A stretch of DNA of 64,000 nt from Alphaproteobacteria bacterium. GTDB taxonomy: Bacteria > Myxococcota_A > UBA796 > GCA-2862545. Made by a program: the position numbers and the translations under genes. The DNA lies in contig JACKET010000002.1 in assembly GCA_020632875.1 (NCBI GenBank), positions 310,001 through 374,000 of the forward strand, read 5' to 3'. Below the pieces are notes generated by a model. The model did not search any database. It was not told the DNA's origin and worked only from the letters and a program-made list of their open reading frames with translations. Positions 19,107 through 27,628 of the stretch are shown piece by piece (the first letter of the stretch is position 1; every line of letters begins with the position of its first letter).

Positions 19107-20573
19107 ATGGTATTCATGCGCATGCCCGACGACGTCCAGCACATCGGCTTTCTCTCGGTCCTCCCGGCGCTCGTCGCCATCGGTCTCGCGTTCGCCACGC
19201 GCCAGGTGCTGCTCGCGCTGTTCCTGGGCGTCGTCACGGGCAGCGTCGCGCTGTACGTCCACTCCGGCGACCCCGCCGACCTGAACTTCCTCTCGCGCTT
19301 CTTCATCCCGTCACTCGGCAGCGAGTCGTACGCGAAGATCCTCGTGATCTACCTGTGGTCCCTCGGTGGGCTCATCGGCATCTGGGAGAAGACCGGCGGC
19401 GCGCTGCACTTCGCCGAGGAGGTCGGCGGACGCATCGCGAAGGGCCCGCGCAGCTCGCTGTTCTTCGCGTGGCTGCTCGGCTGCGTGTTCCACCAGGGCG
19501 GCACGGTCAGCACGGTGCTCGCGGGCACCACCGTGAAGCCGGTCGCCGACAAGCACCGCATCGCGCACGAAGAGCTCGCGTACGTCGTCGACTCCACGGC
19601 CTCCCCGGTGGCCACGGTGCTGCCGTTCAACGCGTGGCCCGGTTTCGTGGCCGGGCTGGTGGTGGGCACCGTGCCGCTCTTCCAGACCGAGCAGGACGGG
19701 GTGGTGTTCTTCTTCGAGAGCATCTTCTACAACTTCTACGCCGTCTTCGCGCTGCTGCTGACCCTGCTGTTCGCGCTCGGCGTGCTGCCGTGGGTCGGCG
19801 GGCGCATGGCGCGGGCGCGCGACCGGGCCCGCGAGACGGGGAAGCTCGACGGACCGGGTGCGCGGCCGATGCTCCCGCCGTCGGACGACGCGAGCGACAA
19901 CCGGAACCCCGCGTACCAGCCGTCCCTGGTGGACTTCGTGCTGCCGATCGGGCTCCTGCTGACCGTGGCCGTCGGGTCGTACGTTCTGTTCAAGGTGGGC
20001 GCGCTGTCGCGCGGGTACATCGACGAGGCGTTCGTGATCTGCACGCTCTCGGCGATGGGCGTCGCGCTGGTGCGGGGGCTGCCGCTCACCGAGGTGATCG
20101 ACGGGTTCCTCGACGGGTGCAAATCGATGACGATCGGCGCGGTCATCCTGGGGCTCGCCGTCACCATCGGGAACGTCGCGAAGCAGCTCCACACCGCGGA
20201 CTACCTCGTGGAGCTCGTGGGCTCGCAGATCCCGGTGGTCGCGCTGCCGGCCATCCTCATGGGCCTGTGCATGGCCATCGCGTTCTCGACCGGCACGTCG
20301 TGGGGCACGTACGCGGTGGTGTTCCCGGTCGCGATGCCGCTCGCCTGGGCCCTGCTGCCCGACCCGACCTACATGCACATCTGCTTCGGCGCCGTGCTGG
20401 GCGGGGCCGTGTTCGGCGACCAGTGCTCGCCGATCTCCGACACCACCATCCTGTCGAGCATGTTCACGGGCTGCGACCTGATGGACCACGTGACGACGCA
20501 GATGCCGCTGGCCCTCGCTGCGGCGGGTCTCGGCGCCGTGGCGAGCACCTTGGTGGCGCTCGCATTCACGTGA
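19107..20573 (+). CDS. NhaC-type Na+/H+ antiporter family membrane protein
   Basis: About 488 residues with 11-12 hydrophobic segments. Signature segments include GCVFHQGGTVSTVLAGTTVKP, DSTASPVATVLPFNAWPGF and, near the end, AFSTGTSWGTYAVVFPVAMPLAW followed by GAVLGGAVFGDQCSPISDTT. GDQCSPISDTTILSS and SxGTxWGT are hallmarks of the NhaC/YqkI Na+/H+ antiporter group (ArsB/NhaD-like fold). ATGs at 19107, 19116 and 19122 are all possible; the hydrophobic start favours 19122 or close. It stands alone, downstream of the repeat region. Confidence 0.8.
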   Translation: MVFMRMPDDVQHIGFLSVLPALVAIGLAFATRQVLLALFLGVVTGSVALYVHSGDPADLNFLSRFFIPSLGSESYAKILVIYLWSLGGLIGIWEKTGGALHFAEEVGGRIAKGPRSSLFFAWLLGCVFHQGGTVSTVLAGTTVKPVADKHRIAHEELAYVVDSTASPVATVLPFNAWPGFVAGLVVGTVPLFQTEQDGVVFFFESIFYNFYAVFALLLTLLFALGVLPWVGGRMARARDRARETGKLDGPGARPMLPPSDDASDNRNPAYQPSLVDFVLPIGLLLTVAVGSYVLFKVGALSRGYIDEAFVICTLSAMGVALVRGLPLTEVIDGFLDGCKSMTIGAVILGLAVTIGNVAKQLHTADYLVELVGSQIPVVALPAILMGLCMAIAFSTGTSWGTYAVVFPVAMPLAWALLPDPTYMHICFGAVLGGAVFGDQCSPISDTTILSSMFTGCDLMDHVTTQMPLALAAAGLGAVASTLVALAFT

Positions 20574-20576
20574 CGG

Positions 20577-20921
20577 TCAGGGCGCGGGACGCAGGTTGAA
20601 CAGGATCACCGCCACCGCAATCACCAGCACGACCGCCAACGTCACGGCGATCAGCATGGCGAGCATGCCGCCCGCGGTGTGGGTCACCGGCATCCCGTAG
20701 TGCGGCTCGCCGACGTACTCGACGCCCGGGGGAGGCGGGTCGACCTCGAACGGCGGGATGGGACGGGGGAGCGTCCAGGCGTCGGCGCCGCAGGCGGGGC
20801 ACTGGCGCGCATCCGGCGGCACGTCGGGGGCGCCGCAGACCTGACAGGTCGTCGTCGGTGGATGCCCGCCAGCCACGTGAAACCCCCGTGAAACATCGCC
20901 AGGAACGTGCACCCCCAGCAT
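20577..20921 (-). CDS. Zinc-ribbon membrane protein
   Basis: Up to 114 residues. Two CxxC pairs (CQVCG and CPACG, 12-13 residues apart) form a zinc ribbon at the N terminus. A Pro-rich linker and a single C-terminal transmembrane helix (AMLIAVTLAVVLVIAVAVILF) follow. The start is uncertain: ATG at 20921 gives the longest product, while GTG at 20876 lies just after GGGGG and places the ribbon closer to the N terminus. It converges on the antiporter gene with 3 bases between stops. Function unknown. Confidence 0.6.
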   Translation of the reverse strand: MLGVHVPGDVSRGFHVAGGHPPTTTCQVCGAPDVPPDARQCPACGADAWTLPRPIPPFEVDPPPPGVEYVGEPHYGMPVTHTAGGMLAMLIAVTLAVVLVIAVAVILFNLRPAP

Positions 20922-20999
20922 ACCCGCAGAGCCCTGGCGCGTGCTGGCAGCACACTGTGGAAGCCGATCGGGCGCACACGGTGCTACGTTCACCTCGAC

Positions 21000-21932
21000 A
21001 TGTCTCTCGCACGTCTGCTCTTCCGTCCCCTCGCGGGCCCTCCCCAGCTCCTCACTGTGTCCCCGGATCTCCGGGTGGGCCGCGGTCCGCACAACGACCT
21101 CGTCCTGCCCAACGGAGACGTGTCGTGGTCGCACGCACTGTTCCGCTGGGCGGGACGAGAGATGTTCGTCGAAGACCTCGGTAGCCGGAACGGCACGTTC
21201 GTGGCCGGTATTCGCATCGAGCGTCCGACGGCTCTCGGTCTCGGGGTCGAGGTCCGGCTCGGGGATGCCGTGTTCGTCCGCAAAGACGAGGGCCACCTCA
21301 CGGTCCAGCACACGCTCATGCTCGAAGACGTGGCGTCGCGGGTGCGCTACCCGCTGCATCCGCCGCACTTCACCATCGGCGGGGCGGCGGGCGACCTCCA
21401 GATCCCCGATGTCGAGCCGGTCATCCTGGTGTTCGACGGGCACACCGTCTCGCTGAACGGCGAGTCGCTCGCGGTGCCCTGGTCGGGCGAGGTGGGCGGT
21501 CGAACCCTGCGCATCCTCGCCGTGCAGACCAACTGGACGCCCACGCTCGAGCGCGCGCTCGACGGCCCGGTCCGGCAGCTCCGCATCGCGCTCGACCCGC
21601 CGCAGGCGAAGATCTTCGAGCTGCCGAGCTGCGCTTCGCACACCATCACGGCCGAGCACCGCGTGTCGTTGCTCTACTTCCTGGCCTCGGCGCTGCAAGA
21701 CGACCTCGACCAGGGCCTCGAGGCCGACCGGTGCGGCTGGCGCAGCGACGCGTCCATCTCGGTGGCCGTCTGGGGCCGCGCGGGCCTCGAGTCGTCCCGC
21801 AACCGCCTGAACGCGCTGACCTACCGCTTGCGGCAGGAGCTCGGCGACAACGGCGTGTCGGCCGACCTCATCGAGAAGAAGCAGGGCTGGGCGCGGCTCG
21901 TGCCCTGCGAGGTCGTTCTCGACGTCGAGTGA
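21000..21932 (+). CDS. FHA-domain protein with C-terminal winged-helix
   Basis: 310 residues. An FHA domain occupies about residues 20-95: VGRGPHNDLVLP, the phosphopeptide-binding S-H pair (VSWSHALF) and EDLGSRNGTFV. A second, degenerate FHA-like unit follows (about 105-170). The C terminus (about 235-305) contains ISVAVWG, SRNRLNALTYRLRQEL and GARLV-like elements, resembling the OmpR/SARP-type winged helix. This suggests a phosphothreonine-responsive regulator controlled by a Ser/Thr kinase, DNA binding being inferred. It diverges from the zinc-ribbon gene. Confidence 0.8.
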   Translation: MSLARLLFRPLAGPPQLLTVSPDLRVGRGPHNDLVLPNGDVSWSHALFRWAGREMFVEDLGSRNGTFVAGIRIERPTALGLGVEVRLGDAVFVRKDEGHLTVQHTLMLEDVASRVRYPLHPPHFTIGGAAGDLQIPDVEPVILVFDGHTVSLNGESLAVPWSGEVGGRTLRILAVQTNWTPTLERALDGPVRQLRIALDPPQAKIFELPSCASHTITAEHRVSLLYFLASALQDDLDQGLEADRCGWRSDASISVAVWGRAGLESSRNRLNALTYRLRQELGDNGVSADLIEKKQGWARLVPCEVVLDVE

Positions 21933-21976
21933 GCGTCGCGCTCGGCCCCGAGGGGGGGGCGACCGAGGCCGTTGGA

Positions 21977-22019
21977 CTCTCCGTGGACCACGAAGCGGGA
22001 AGCACACGTCCACGGAGAG
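21977..22019. terminator. 12-bp inverted repeat between convergent genes
   Basis: CTCTCCGTGGAC (21977-21988) pairs perfectly with GTCCACGGAGAG (22008-22019), with a 19-nt loop. It lies between the FHA gene and the convergent malate synthase gene, where a bidirectional terminator is expected. No T-run is present on either side, so it would be a non-canonical terminator. Confidence 0.4.
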
Positions 22020-22111
22020 CCGCGGGCATCGGTGTCCCCAACTTGACGTCCAGCCGGGGCCGAGGGGCTCACGCGATGCTCACGATTCGCGAGTAGTGAC
22101 AAATCGCACAA

Positions 22112-24145
22112 TCAGTGGTAGCGCCCGGGACACAGGGCCTGAGCGGCGGCCCAGGGGTCGTCCGCATCGCGCACGGGCGCGAACGTGAACGGGAGCAGCA
22201 GCTCGGTCACGAACTCGGGCGGGGCCTCGGTGACCACCAGCTGCCGCACGAGGCGCTCGGCGATGGGGTACCAGCGCGCGGTGCGGGCGTCGTGCGGGAC
22301 GGCGACGCGCTTCGTCGCGGTGGCGCGGCCCTCGCGGATGAACCCCATCTCCTCGGCCAGGATGCGGTCGAAGGTCTCGACGGACACGCGTTTGTGGTGG
22401 ACCTCTGCCCACAGCTCCCAGCGGCTGCGCTCCGTGGTCGCGAGGTCGTCCATGATCCGCACGAAGACGGAGTCTCCTCCTGCGGTCTTCAGCTTCGCGG
22501 GCAGGGCGACGCACCCGTTCCCGCAGAGCCAGTCGGCCAGGTATTGCACCGCCTGGAACACGTTGTACCGGATCTCGTCCGGGTGATCGTTCGCGATGAC
22601 CTTCGACACGTTCACGTCGGCCGCCAGGACCGCGCGGAGGTACAGCGGGTCGTCGGCCTCGAGCCCGCGGGCGTCTTCGCCGTACACGAACGCGAGCAGC
22701 GGCTCCCGCTCGGACGGATCGGGCACGATGGCCTCGAGGAGCGCGACCAGCGCGGGGTCGTCCCGGTCGGCGTCCCAGCGGCGCCAGGCCTCGACCAGCG
22801 CGATGCCGATGCGGACGAAGTCGGGGTGAGCGACCCAGAACCCGTCGAGGTCGCGGCGGAGCTGGGTGACCACGTCCCGCACGAAACCCACGACGGACAC
22901 GGCCCAGGATGCGGGGTCGCCCGCTTCGGGCAACACGCCGTACATGCCGCCGAGCCGGAGCGCGCCGGTGCCCTTCAGCGAGCCCGCGAGGATGCGGTGC
23001 GACTCGCGGATGTGGTCGATGACGATGTCCGGATCGGCCTTGACCGGGATCCGGTAGCAGGGGTCGTTCCGGAACAACCGCGCGGTGGACCCGAGGAAGT
23101 CGTGCCACCCGAGGCTGCCGCCGAGGAAGTGGGGCCCGAGCGCATGGGCGATCTCGCGGATCCGGAAGATGGCGCGCGGGTTCTCGAACACGATCATCAG
23201 GCGGATGGTGCCCTTCCGGTAGCCCGGGTCGAGGGCGGCCAGGCCGGCCTCGGTGCGCTCGACGAGCATCCGGACGTAGGCGGCCTCCTCCTCGTTCTCG
23301 AGCTTGGGCACGTAGTACACGAGGGCTTCGGGACGCTCGCGGTTGTGGAACGCGTGCAGGCAGAAGTCGTAGAGGTGGAGCGGCAGGGGAGAGCCGTCGA
23401 GCAGGTGGCTGCCGTCGGGCAGGGCGAGGCCCGGCACGCGCTTGATGGGCCGGGACAGGCGGTCTTTCGCGAGCGCGTAGTGCTTGCCGTTCGCGGGGTC
23501 GTCGAACACCAGCGTGCGGTCGAAGCACCCGATGATGTTGGCGCACGCCGCGAGGAAGTCGCGCATGAGCGGGGTCTTGCTGTCTTCGTCGTCGGCGCCC
23601 CAGCGCGGCACCTGGCCCGACTCCTCGACGAGGCGCGTCAGGATGGCGGGCTCGTCGGGAGACACGCGGTGCAGCGCGTTCATCGCGTTGATCGACATCT
23701 TCGCGGTGTCGGGCGGGCCGAACAGCGTGATCTGCTCGCCGGCGAGGAAGTCGGGGACCTCGACGCGGGGGGGCGCCGGCCGCTCGGGATGCGGGCCGAC
23801 CAGGAGCCGCCCGTCGGCGTCGCGCAGGCCGATGACCGTGCGGTACGCGGGGTCGCGGTAGTCGAGCCCGGCGTTCGCGGTGGCGTACGCGGCGGTGGCC
23901 TCGTCGAGCACGGCGCGATCGGCCTTCCGGCGGGTGAGCACCGCATCGAGCGCGGACCGCACGTCGCGGTACACGTCGCAGACGAAGCGCAGCGCGTCGG
24001 CCGTCTCGATGGCGGGGAACGCGGCCTGAAGGCCGGGGGCCACGCGCAGGCCGGGGACGCCCGGCACGGGCTCGGCTTCGGCGTCCAGCCGGGCCAGCAG
24101 CGGCTCCGGCAGGAAGTCCAGGTAGGGCGCTACGTCGACGGGCAT
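22112..24145 (-). CDS. Malate synthase-like enzyme (divergent)
   Basis: 677 residues. The TIM-barrel motifs of malate synthase A are recognisable in order: YYVPKLENEEEAAYVRML, RKGTIRLMIVFENPRA, GGSLGWHDFLGS (in place of GLNxGRWDYIFS), HRILAGSLKGTGALRLGGM (like CHKRGAHAMGGM), LDGFWVAHPDFV and, near the C terminus, VQYLADWLCGNGCVALP with TTERSRWELW (like ATAEISRAQLW). It should condense glyoxylate with acetyl-CoA in the glyoxylate cycle. It is about 130 residues longer than typical aceB products and several catalytic blocks are altered, so the substrate may differ. No isocitrate lyase is in the window. Confidence 0.75.
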   Translation of the reverse strand: MPVDVAPYLDFLPEPLLARLDAEAEPVPGVPGLRVAPGLQAAFPAIETADALRFVCDVYRDVRSALDAVLTRRKADRAVLDEATAAYATANAGLDYRDPAYRTVIGLRDADGRLLVGPHPERPAPPRVEVPDFLAGEQITLFGPPDTAKMSINAMNALHRVSPDEPAILTRLVEESGQVPRWGADDEDSKTPLMRDFLAACANIIGCFDRTLVFDDPANGKHYALAKDRLSRPIKRVPGLALPDGSHLLDGSPLPLHLYDFCLHAFHNRERPEALVYYVPKLENEEEAAYVRMLVERTEAGLAALDPGYRKGTIRLMIVFENPRAIFRIREIAHALGPHFLGGSLGWHDFLGSTARLFRNDPCYRIPVKADPDIVIDHIRESHRILAGSLKGTGALRLGGMYGVLPEAGDPASWAVSVVGFVRDVVTQLRRDLDGFWVAHPDFVRIGIALVEAWRRWDADRDDPALVALLEAIVPDPSEREPLLAFVYGEDARGLEADDPLYLRAVLAADVNVSKVIANDHPDEIRYNVFQAVQYLADWLCGNGCVALPAKLKTAGGDSVFVRIMDDLATTERSRWELWAEVHHKRVSVETFDRILAEEMGFIREGRATATKRVAVPHDARTARWYPIAERLVRQLVVTEAPPEFVTELLLPFTFAPVRDADDPWAAAQALCPGRYH

Positions 24146-24180
24146 GCGGGTTCCCCGGTTGGGACCCGCAGCCTACCGCC

Positions 24181-26073
24181 TCACAGGCAGTTGTAGTAGG
24201 ACTGGCCCGCGTCCCAGCCGCACGACCCGGCGCCGCACTGGGCCGTGTTCACGGTGTCGTTCTCGCACCACGAGAGCTGGTCGCCGTCGCACTGGCCCTC
24301 GAAGGTGACGCCGCCGCAGGGGTCCTGCTGGACGGGCGGCTGCGCGGTCTGACCGGCGGGGAGATCGCACCAGTCGGCCCACGGCGTGTTCGCCTCGGAG
24401 TCGTCCTGCACGTCGCGCTGGGGGCAGGTCTCGTCCTCGGACCACGCGCGCCAGAGGTCGGCGCGTCCCGTGGCGACGGCGTAGTTGCGGAACAGGGCGT
24501 AGTCGCCGTCGCGCGCCTTGAACACGACCGGGTCCATGCACTCGTTCGGTGCGGCGGACGCGGCGCGATCGCGGTTGAAGTCCATGATGATGGTGTGCAT
24601 GTCGGGCGTGGTGCTGTTCCAGCAGCACGTCTTCGCCGCGTTGTACTCGAGCTCGGCGTACACGTAGTCCTCGAGCGTGCGGTACTGCGCGTCGACCTGG
24701 TCGCGCGTCATGCCCTGGCTGTTCTCGAGGAAGGTGTAGAGCTCGTCGAACGCCTCTTCGCGGCGGGTGCGGTTCGCGCAGCTCGCGGGCTTGCGCGAGA
24801 GGTTGTCGCGTGCGAGCTCGATGGCGCCGAGCAGCTGGGCGAGGCGGTCTTCGTCGGACAGCTCGCCGAACAGGGCCTCCATCTGCTCGATGCGGGCGGA
24901 GATGGCCTCCTGGTCGTTGCTGTCGATGGCGACGGGACGGTCGGCCACGGGGATGATGTTGAGCCAGCGACCGCCCTTCACGACCGGGGTGCGCCAGCGC
25001 TTGAGGCCGCCACCGAGCTGGGAGTAGGGGACGCCGTCACCGCTGATCTCCTTCCCACCACCGTCTTCGGAGAGGAAGTAGTAGCGGCTGTTGTCGGGGG
25101 AGTACCAGGCCGGCTGGATGCGGGGCATCGAGCCGAAGACGATCTCGGCGGAGAGGTGCTGGGCGTCGACCTGATCGACCTCCTTGACCACCATCACGTG
25201 CCCGATGCCCTGGCGCTGCCAGCGGTGGACGAGCAGGTCGCCCTCGCGCATCGCGGAGGGGTCGAGGTCGAAGGTGTTCTCGGAGTAGGCGAGGTGCATC
25301 GAGCCGAAGTTCGTGAGCAGCACGTGGAGGAAGTGCCCGACACGCTTGTTCAGCAGGATGTGGTCGAAGTAGGCGCCCGCGTACTTCTCGTCGCCCATCC
25401 ACAGGTTGTAGTCGTCGGCGAGCACGGTGAGCTTGCGGGCAGCGAGGTCGTAGTCGCTCGGCCAGGCATCCAGCGCGTCGACGCCGCGCGCGGACTCGTC
25501 GGGGTACCGCGTCTTGTAGTTCGGGTAGCCGGGGAGCGGCGAGCCATCGGGCTTCACGACGCCGAAGTGCCCGAAGTGCACGTCGCCGTAGGTCGGGTGG
25601 TAGGCCGTCATGAAGAAGGGCAGGCCGTACCACGCGGCGAACGTGGTGCGGAGGAACATCGCCATCTCGGCGCACTCGAGCCGCGGCGAGGGCACGGTCT
25701 GGCCGAGCGGCGTGATGAGCTGGACCGTCATGGTGCCGTCGTCGCCGACGATCTTCTCCATGGCGTCGACCCATGCGGAGTACTTCTGGTCCCAGGTCAG
25801 GCCCGAGTCGGCCGGCCAGGCCATACCGGCCTCGGCGTCGAGCTCGTACCAGCGGCGGTAGACGTTCCACACCTCGGTGCTGGTGCGCAGGCCCGACGTG
25901 CGGGGACCGGGGGCTTCGAGGCCCGCGTTGCGGCCCTGTGCGTCGAGGAGGGGCTTGCCGGTCTCGCGATCGATCGGGACGGCATCCGCGAGGTCGAACT
26001 GGTCGCCGTAGACGGCGTCGAGGCCACCGCAGCCCGACAGGAGGACTGCCACGAAGCAGAACAGAGTGCGCAT
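24181..26073 (-). CDS. Large lipoprotein, possible cysteine-peptidase-like fold
   Basis: 630 residues. Lipobox at the N terminus: MRTLFCFVAVLLSGC. The segment RLECAEMAMFLRTTFAAWYGLPFF puts a Cys at the start of a helix, and later GDLLVHRWQRQGIGHVMVVKEVD gives a His on a strand, a layout like transglutaminase or NlpC/P60 folds; this is inference. Several Cys-rich segments at the C terminus (CGGVTFEGQCDG, CCWNS) suggest disulfides. The start at 26073 is chosen for the signal peptide; an in-frame ATG at 26154 adds a non-signal extension. The gene diverges from moeB. Confidence 0.55.
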   Translation of the reverse strand: MRTLFCFVAVLLSGCGGLDAVYGDQFDLADAVPIDRETGKPLLDAQGRNAGLEAPGPRTSGLRTSTEVWNVYRRWYELDAEAGMAWPADSGLTWDQKYSAWVDAMEKIVGDDGTMTVQLITPLGQTVPSPRLECAEMAMFLRTTFAAWYGLPFFMTAYHPTYGDVHFGHFGVVKPDGSPLPGYPNYKTRYPDESARGVDALDAWPSDYDLAARKLTVLADDYNLWMGDEKYAGAYFDHILLNKRVGHFLHVLLTNFGSMHLAYSENTFDLDPSAMREGDLLVHRWQRQGIGHVMVVKEVDQVDAQHLSAEIVFGSMPRIQPAWYSPDNSRYYFLSEDGGGKEISGDGVPYSQLGGGLKRWRTPVVKGGRWLNIIPVADRPVAIDSNDQEAISARIEQMEALFGELSDEDRLAQLLGAIELARDNLSRKPASCANRTRREEAFDELYTFLENSQGMTRDQVDAQYRTLEDYVYAELEYNAAKTCCWNSTTPDMHTIIMDFNRDRAASAAPNECMDPVVFKARDGDYALFRNYAVATGRADLWRAWSEDETCPQRDVQDDSEANTPWADWCDLPAGQTAQPPVQQDPCGGVTFEGQCDGDQLSWCENDTVNTAQCGAGSCGWDAGQSYYNCL

Positions 26074-26181
26074 CAGAAGATCCTGGAAAAAAGAGCCGGC
26101 CAGAGGACCGACGGCGGCACGTAACACGAGGCGTGCGGACCGGCGAGGATCCACGAACTAAGGAGGGGACCTGGAGGGCGC

Positions 26182-27324
26182 GTGACACCAGACGACCTGC
26201 CGGCGCTCACGTCGGAGGAGATCGGGCGCTACAGCCGCCACCTGCTGCTCGAGGAGGTGGGCGTCGAGGGGCAGCAGCGCCTGAAGGGCGGATCCGTGCT
26301 GTGCGTGGGCACGGGCGGTCTGGGCTCGCCGCTGCTGATGTACCTCGCGGCCGCGGGCGTGGGGCGGATCGGTGTGGTGGACTTCGATGTCGTCGACAGC
26401 TCGAACCTCCAGCGCCAGGTGATCCACGGCACGGCCTCCGTCGGGCGCCCGAAGGTGCGATCGGCCGCCGCGCGCATCGCCGACATCAACCCGAACGTGC
26501 GCGTCGACGTGTACGAGGAACGGATCACGAGCGAGAACGCGCTCCGGATCCTCGAGCCGTACGACGTGATCGTCGACGGCACCGACAACTTCCCCACGCG
26601 CTACCTCGTGAACGACGCGTGCGTGCTGCTCGGGAAGCCCTATGTGTACGGGTCGATCTTCAAGTTCGAGGGGCAGGCGAGCGTGTTCAACCTCGACGGG
26701 GGGCCGAGCTACCGCGATCTGTACCCCGAGCCGCCGCCGCCGGGGCTCGTCCCGTCGTGCGCGGAGGGCGGGGTGCTCGGCATCCTTCCCGGCGTCATCG
26801 GCGTGATCCAGGCGACCGAGGCCCTGAAGATCCTGCTCGGGCGGGGCACCACGCTCTCCGGTCGGCTGTTGCTCTACGACGCGCTCCAGATGCGGTTCCG
26901 CGAGCTCGAGCTCCGGAAGGACCCACACGCACGGCCCATCGAGGGGCTCGTCGACTACGAGGAGTTCTGCGGCGTGGCCCCGCCGACCCCGTCCGACGAG
27001 CGCGTCACGCTGGTCGGAGTCGCAGAGGTGGCGCGCCGGCGGTCGGAGGGCTGGGCCCCGTACGTGCTCGACGTGCGCAAGCCCCACGAGGCCCGCATCG
27101 TCACGCTGCCGTTCGTCGATCGGCTCGTGCCGCACGAGCAGATCGCGTCGATCGCCGCAGAGCTGCCCCGCGATCGCGACATCCTCGTGCTGTGCCGATC
27201 GGGGGGGCGCTCGGCCACCGCCGCGGGAACCCTCGCCGGGCTGGGCTTCGCGCGGCTCTTCGACCTGGACGGCGGCATCCTGGCCTGGGCGCGCGAGATC
27301 GATCCGGATCTACCCACGTATTGA
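26182..27324 (+). CDS. moeB: MoeB/ThiF-family adenylyltransferase with C-terminal rhodanese domain
   Basis: 380 residues. The N-terminal ThiF/E1-like domain begins RYSRHLLLEEVGVEGQQ, has the ATP-binding GTGGLGSP (about 40-47), VVDFDVVDSSNLQRQ and DGTDNFPTRYLVND, as in enzymes that adenylate the C-terminal Gly-Gly of MoaD or ThiS. From about residue 275 a rhodanese domain carries the active-site loop CRSGGRS (Cys about 338), as in MoeZ-type fusions that also transfer sulfur. The CxxC zinc pairs of E. coli MoeB are not visible. The GTG at 26182 has GGAGGG upstream. Role: molybdopterin or thiamine sulfur transfer. Confidence 0.85.
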   Translation: MTPDDLPALTSEEIGRYSRHLLLEEVGVEGQQRLKGGSVLCVGTGGLGSPLLMYLAAAGVGRIGVVDFDVVDSSNLQRQVIHGTASVGRPKVRSAAARIADINPNVRVDVYEERITSENALRILEPYDVIVDGTDNFPTRYLVNDACVLLGKPYVYGSIFKFEGQASVFNLDGGPSYRDLYPEPPPPGLVPSCAEGGVLGILPGVIGVIQATEALKILLGRGTTLSGRLLLYDALQMRFRELELRKDPHARPIEGLVDYEEFCGVAPPTPSDERVTLVGVAEVARRRSEGWAPYVLDVRKPHEARIVTLPFVDRLVPHEQIASIAAELPRDRDILVLCRSGGRSATAAGTLAGLGFARLFDLDGGILAWAREIDPDLPTY

Positions 27325-27371
27325 CGCCGGTTCGCGGGGGTGCGCATGCTCGAAGGACCGGGGGGTGAGGA

Positions 27372-27602
27372 TTGGGGTGGAACGACGGGGGCTCCGGCCT
27401 CGCGCGCAGGGCGATCGCTGCGGGGCTCGTGGCGTCGGCGCTGGTGGGGTGTGGCCCGCAGAGCGACGCGGACTGGATGGTCGCGGACAACTTCGGGTGC
27501 ATCGCGGTGGCGCTGGTCGCGCTCTCCGGCGGTATCGCGTACCTCGTCATGAACCGGTACGCGGTGGGTGACGACGACGAAGACCTGAGCGACATCTACT
27601 GA
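27372..27602 (+). CDS. Small lipoprotein with one membrane helix
   Basis: 76 residues. A basic n-region (ARRA), hydrophobic core and lipobox ALVGC form a lipoprotein signal; a second hydrophobic stretch (IAVALVALSGGIAYLVM) follows, then an acidic tail DDDEDLSD. The TTG start at 27372 comes just after GGTGAGGA. It sits 26 bases before the pseudokinase-cyclase gene. No family recognised. Confidence 0.5.
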   Translation: MGWNDGGSGLARRAIAAGLVASALVGCGPQSDADWMVADNFGCIAVALVALSGGIAYLVMNRYAVGDDDEDLSDIY

Positions 27603-27628
27603 CCGACGGCCTGGAGTAGGATGCGCCC

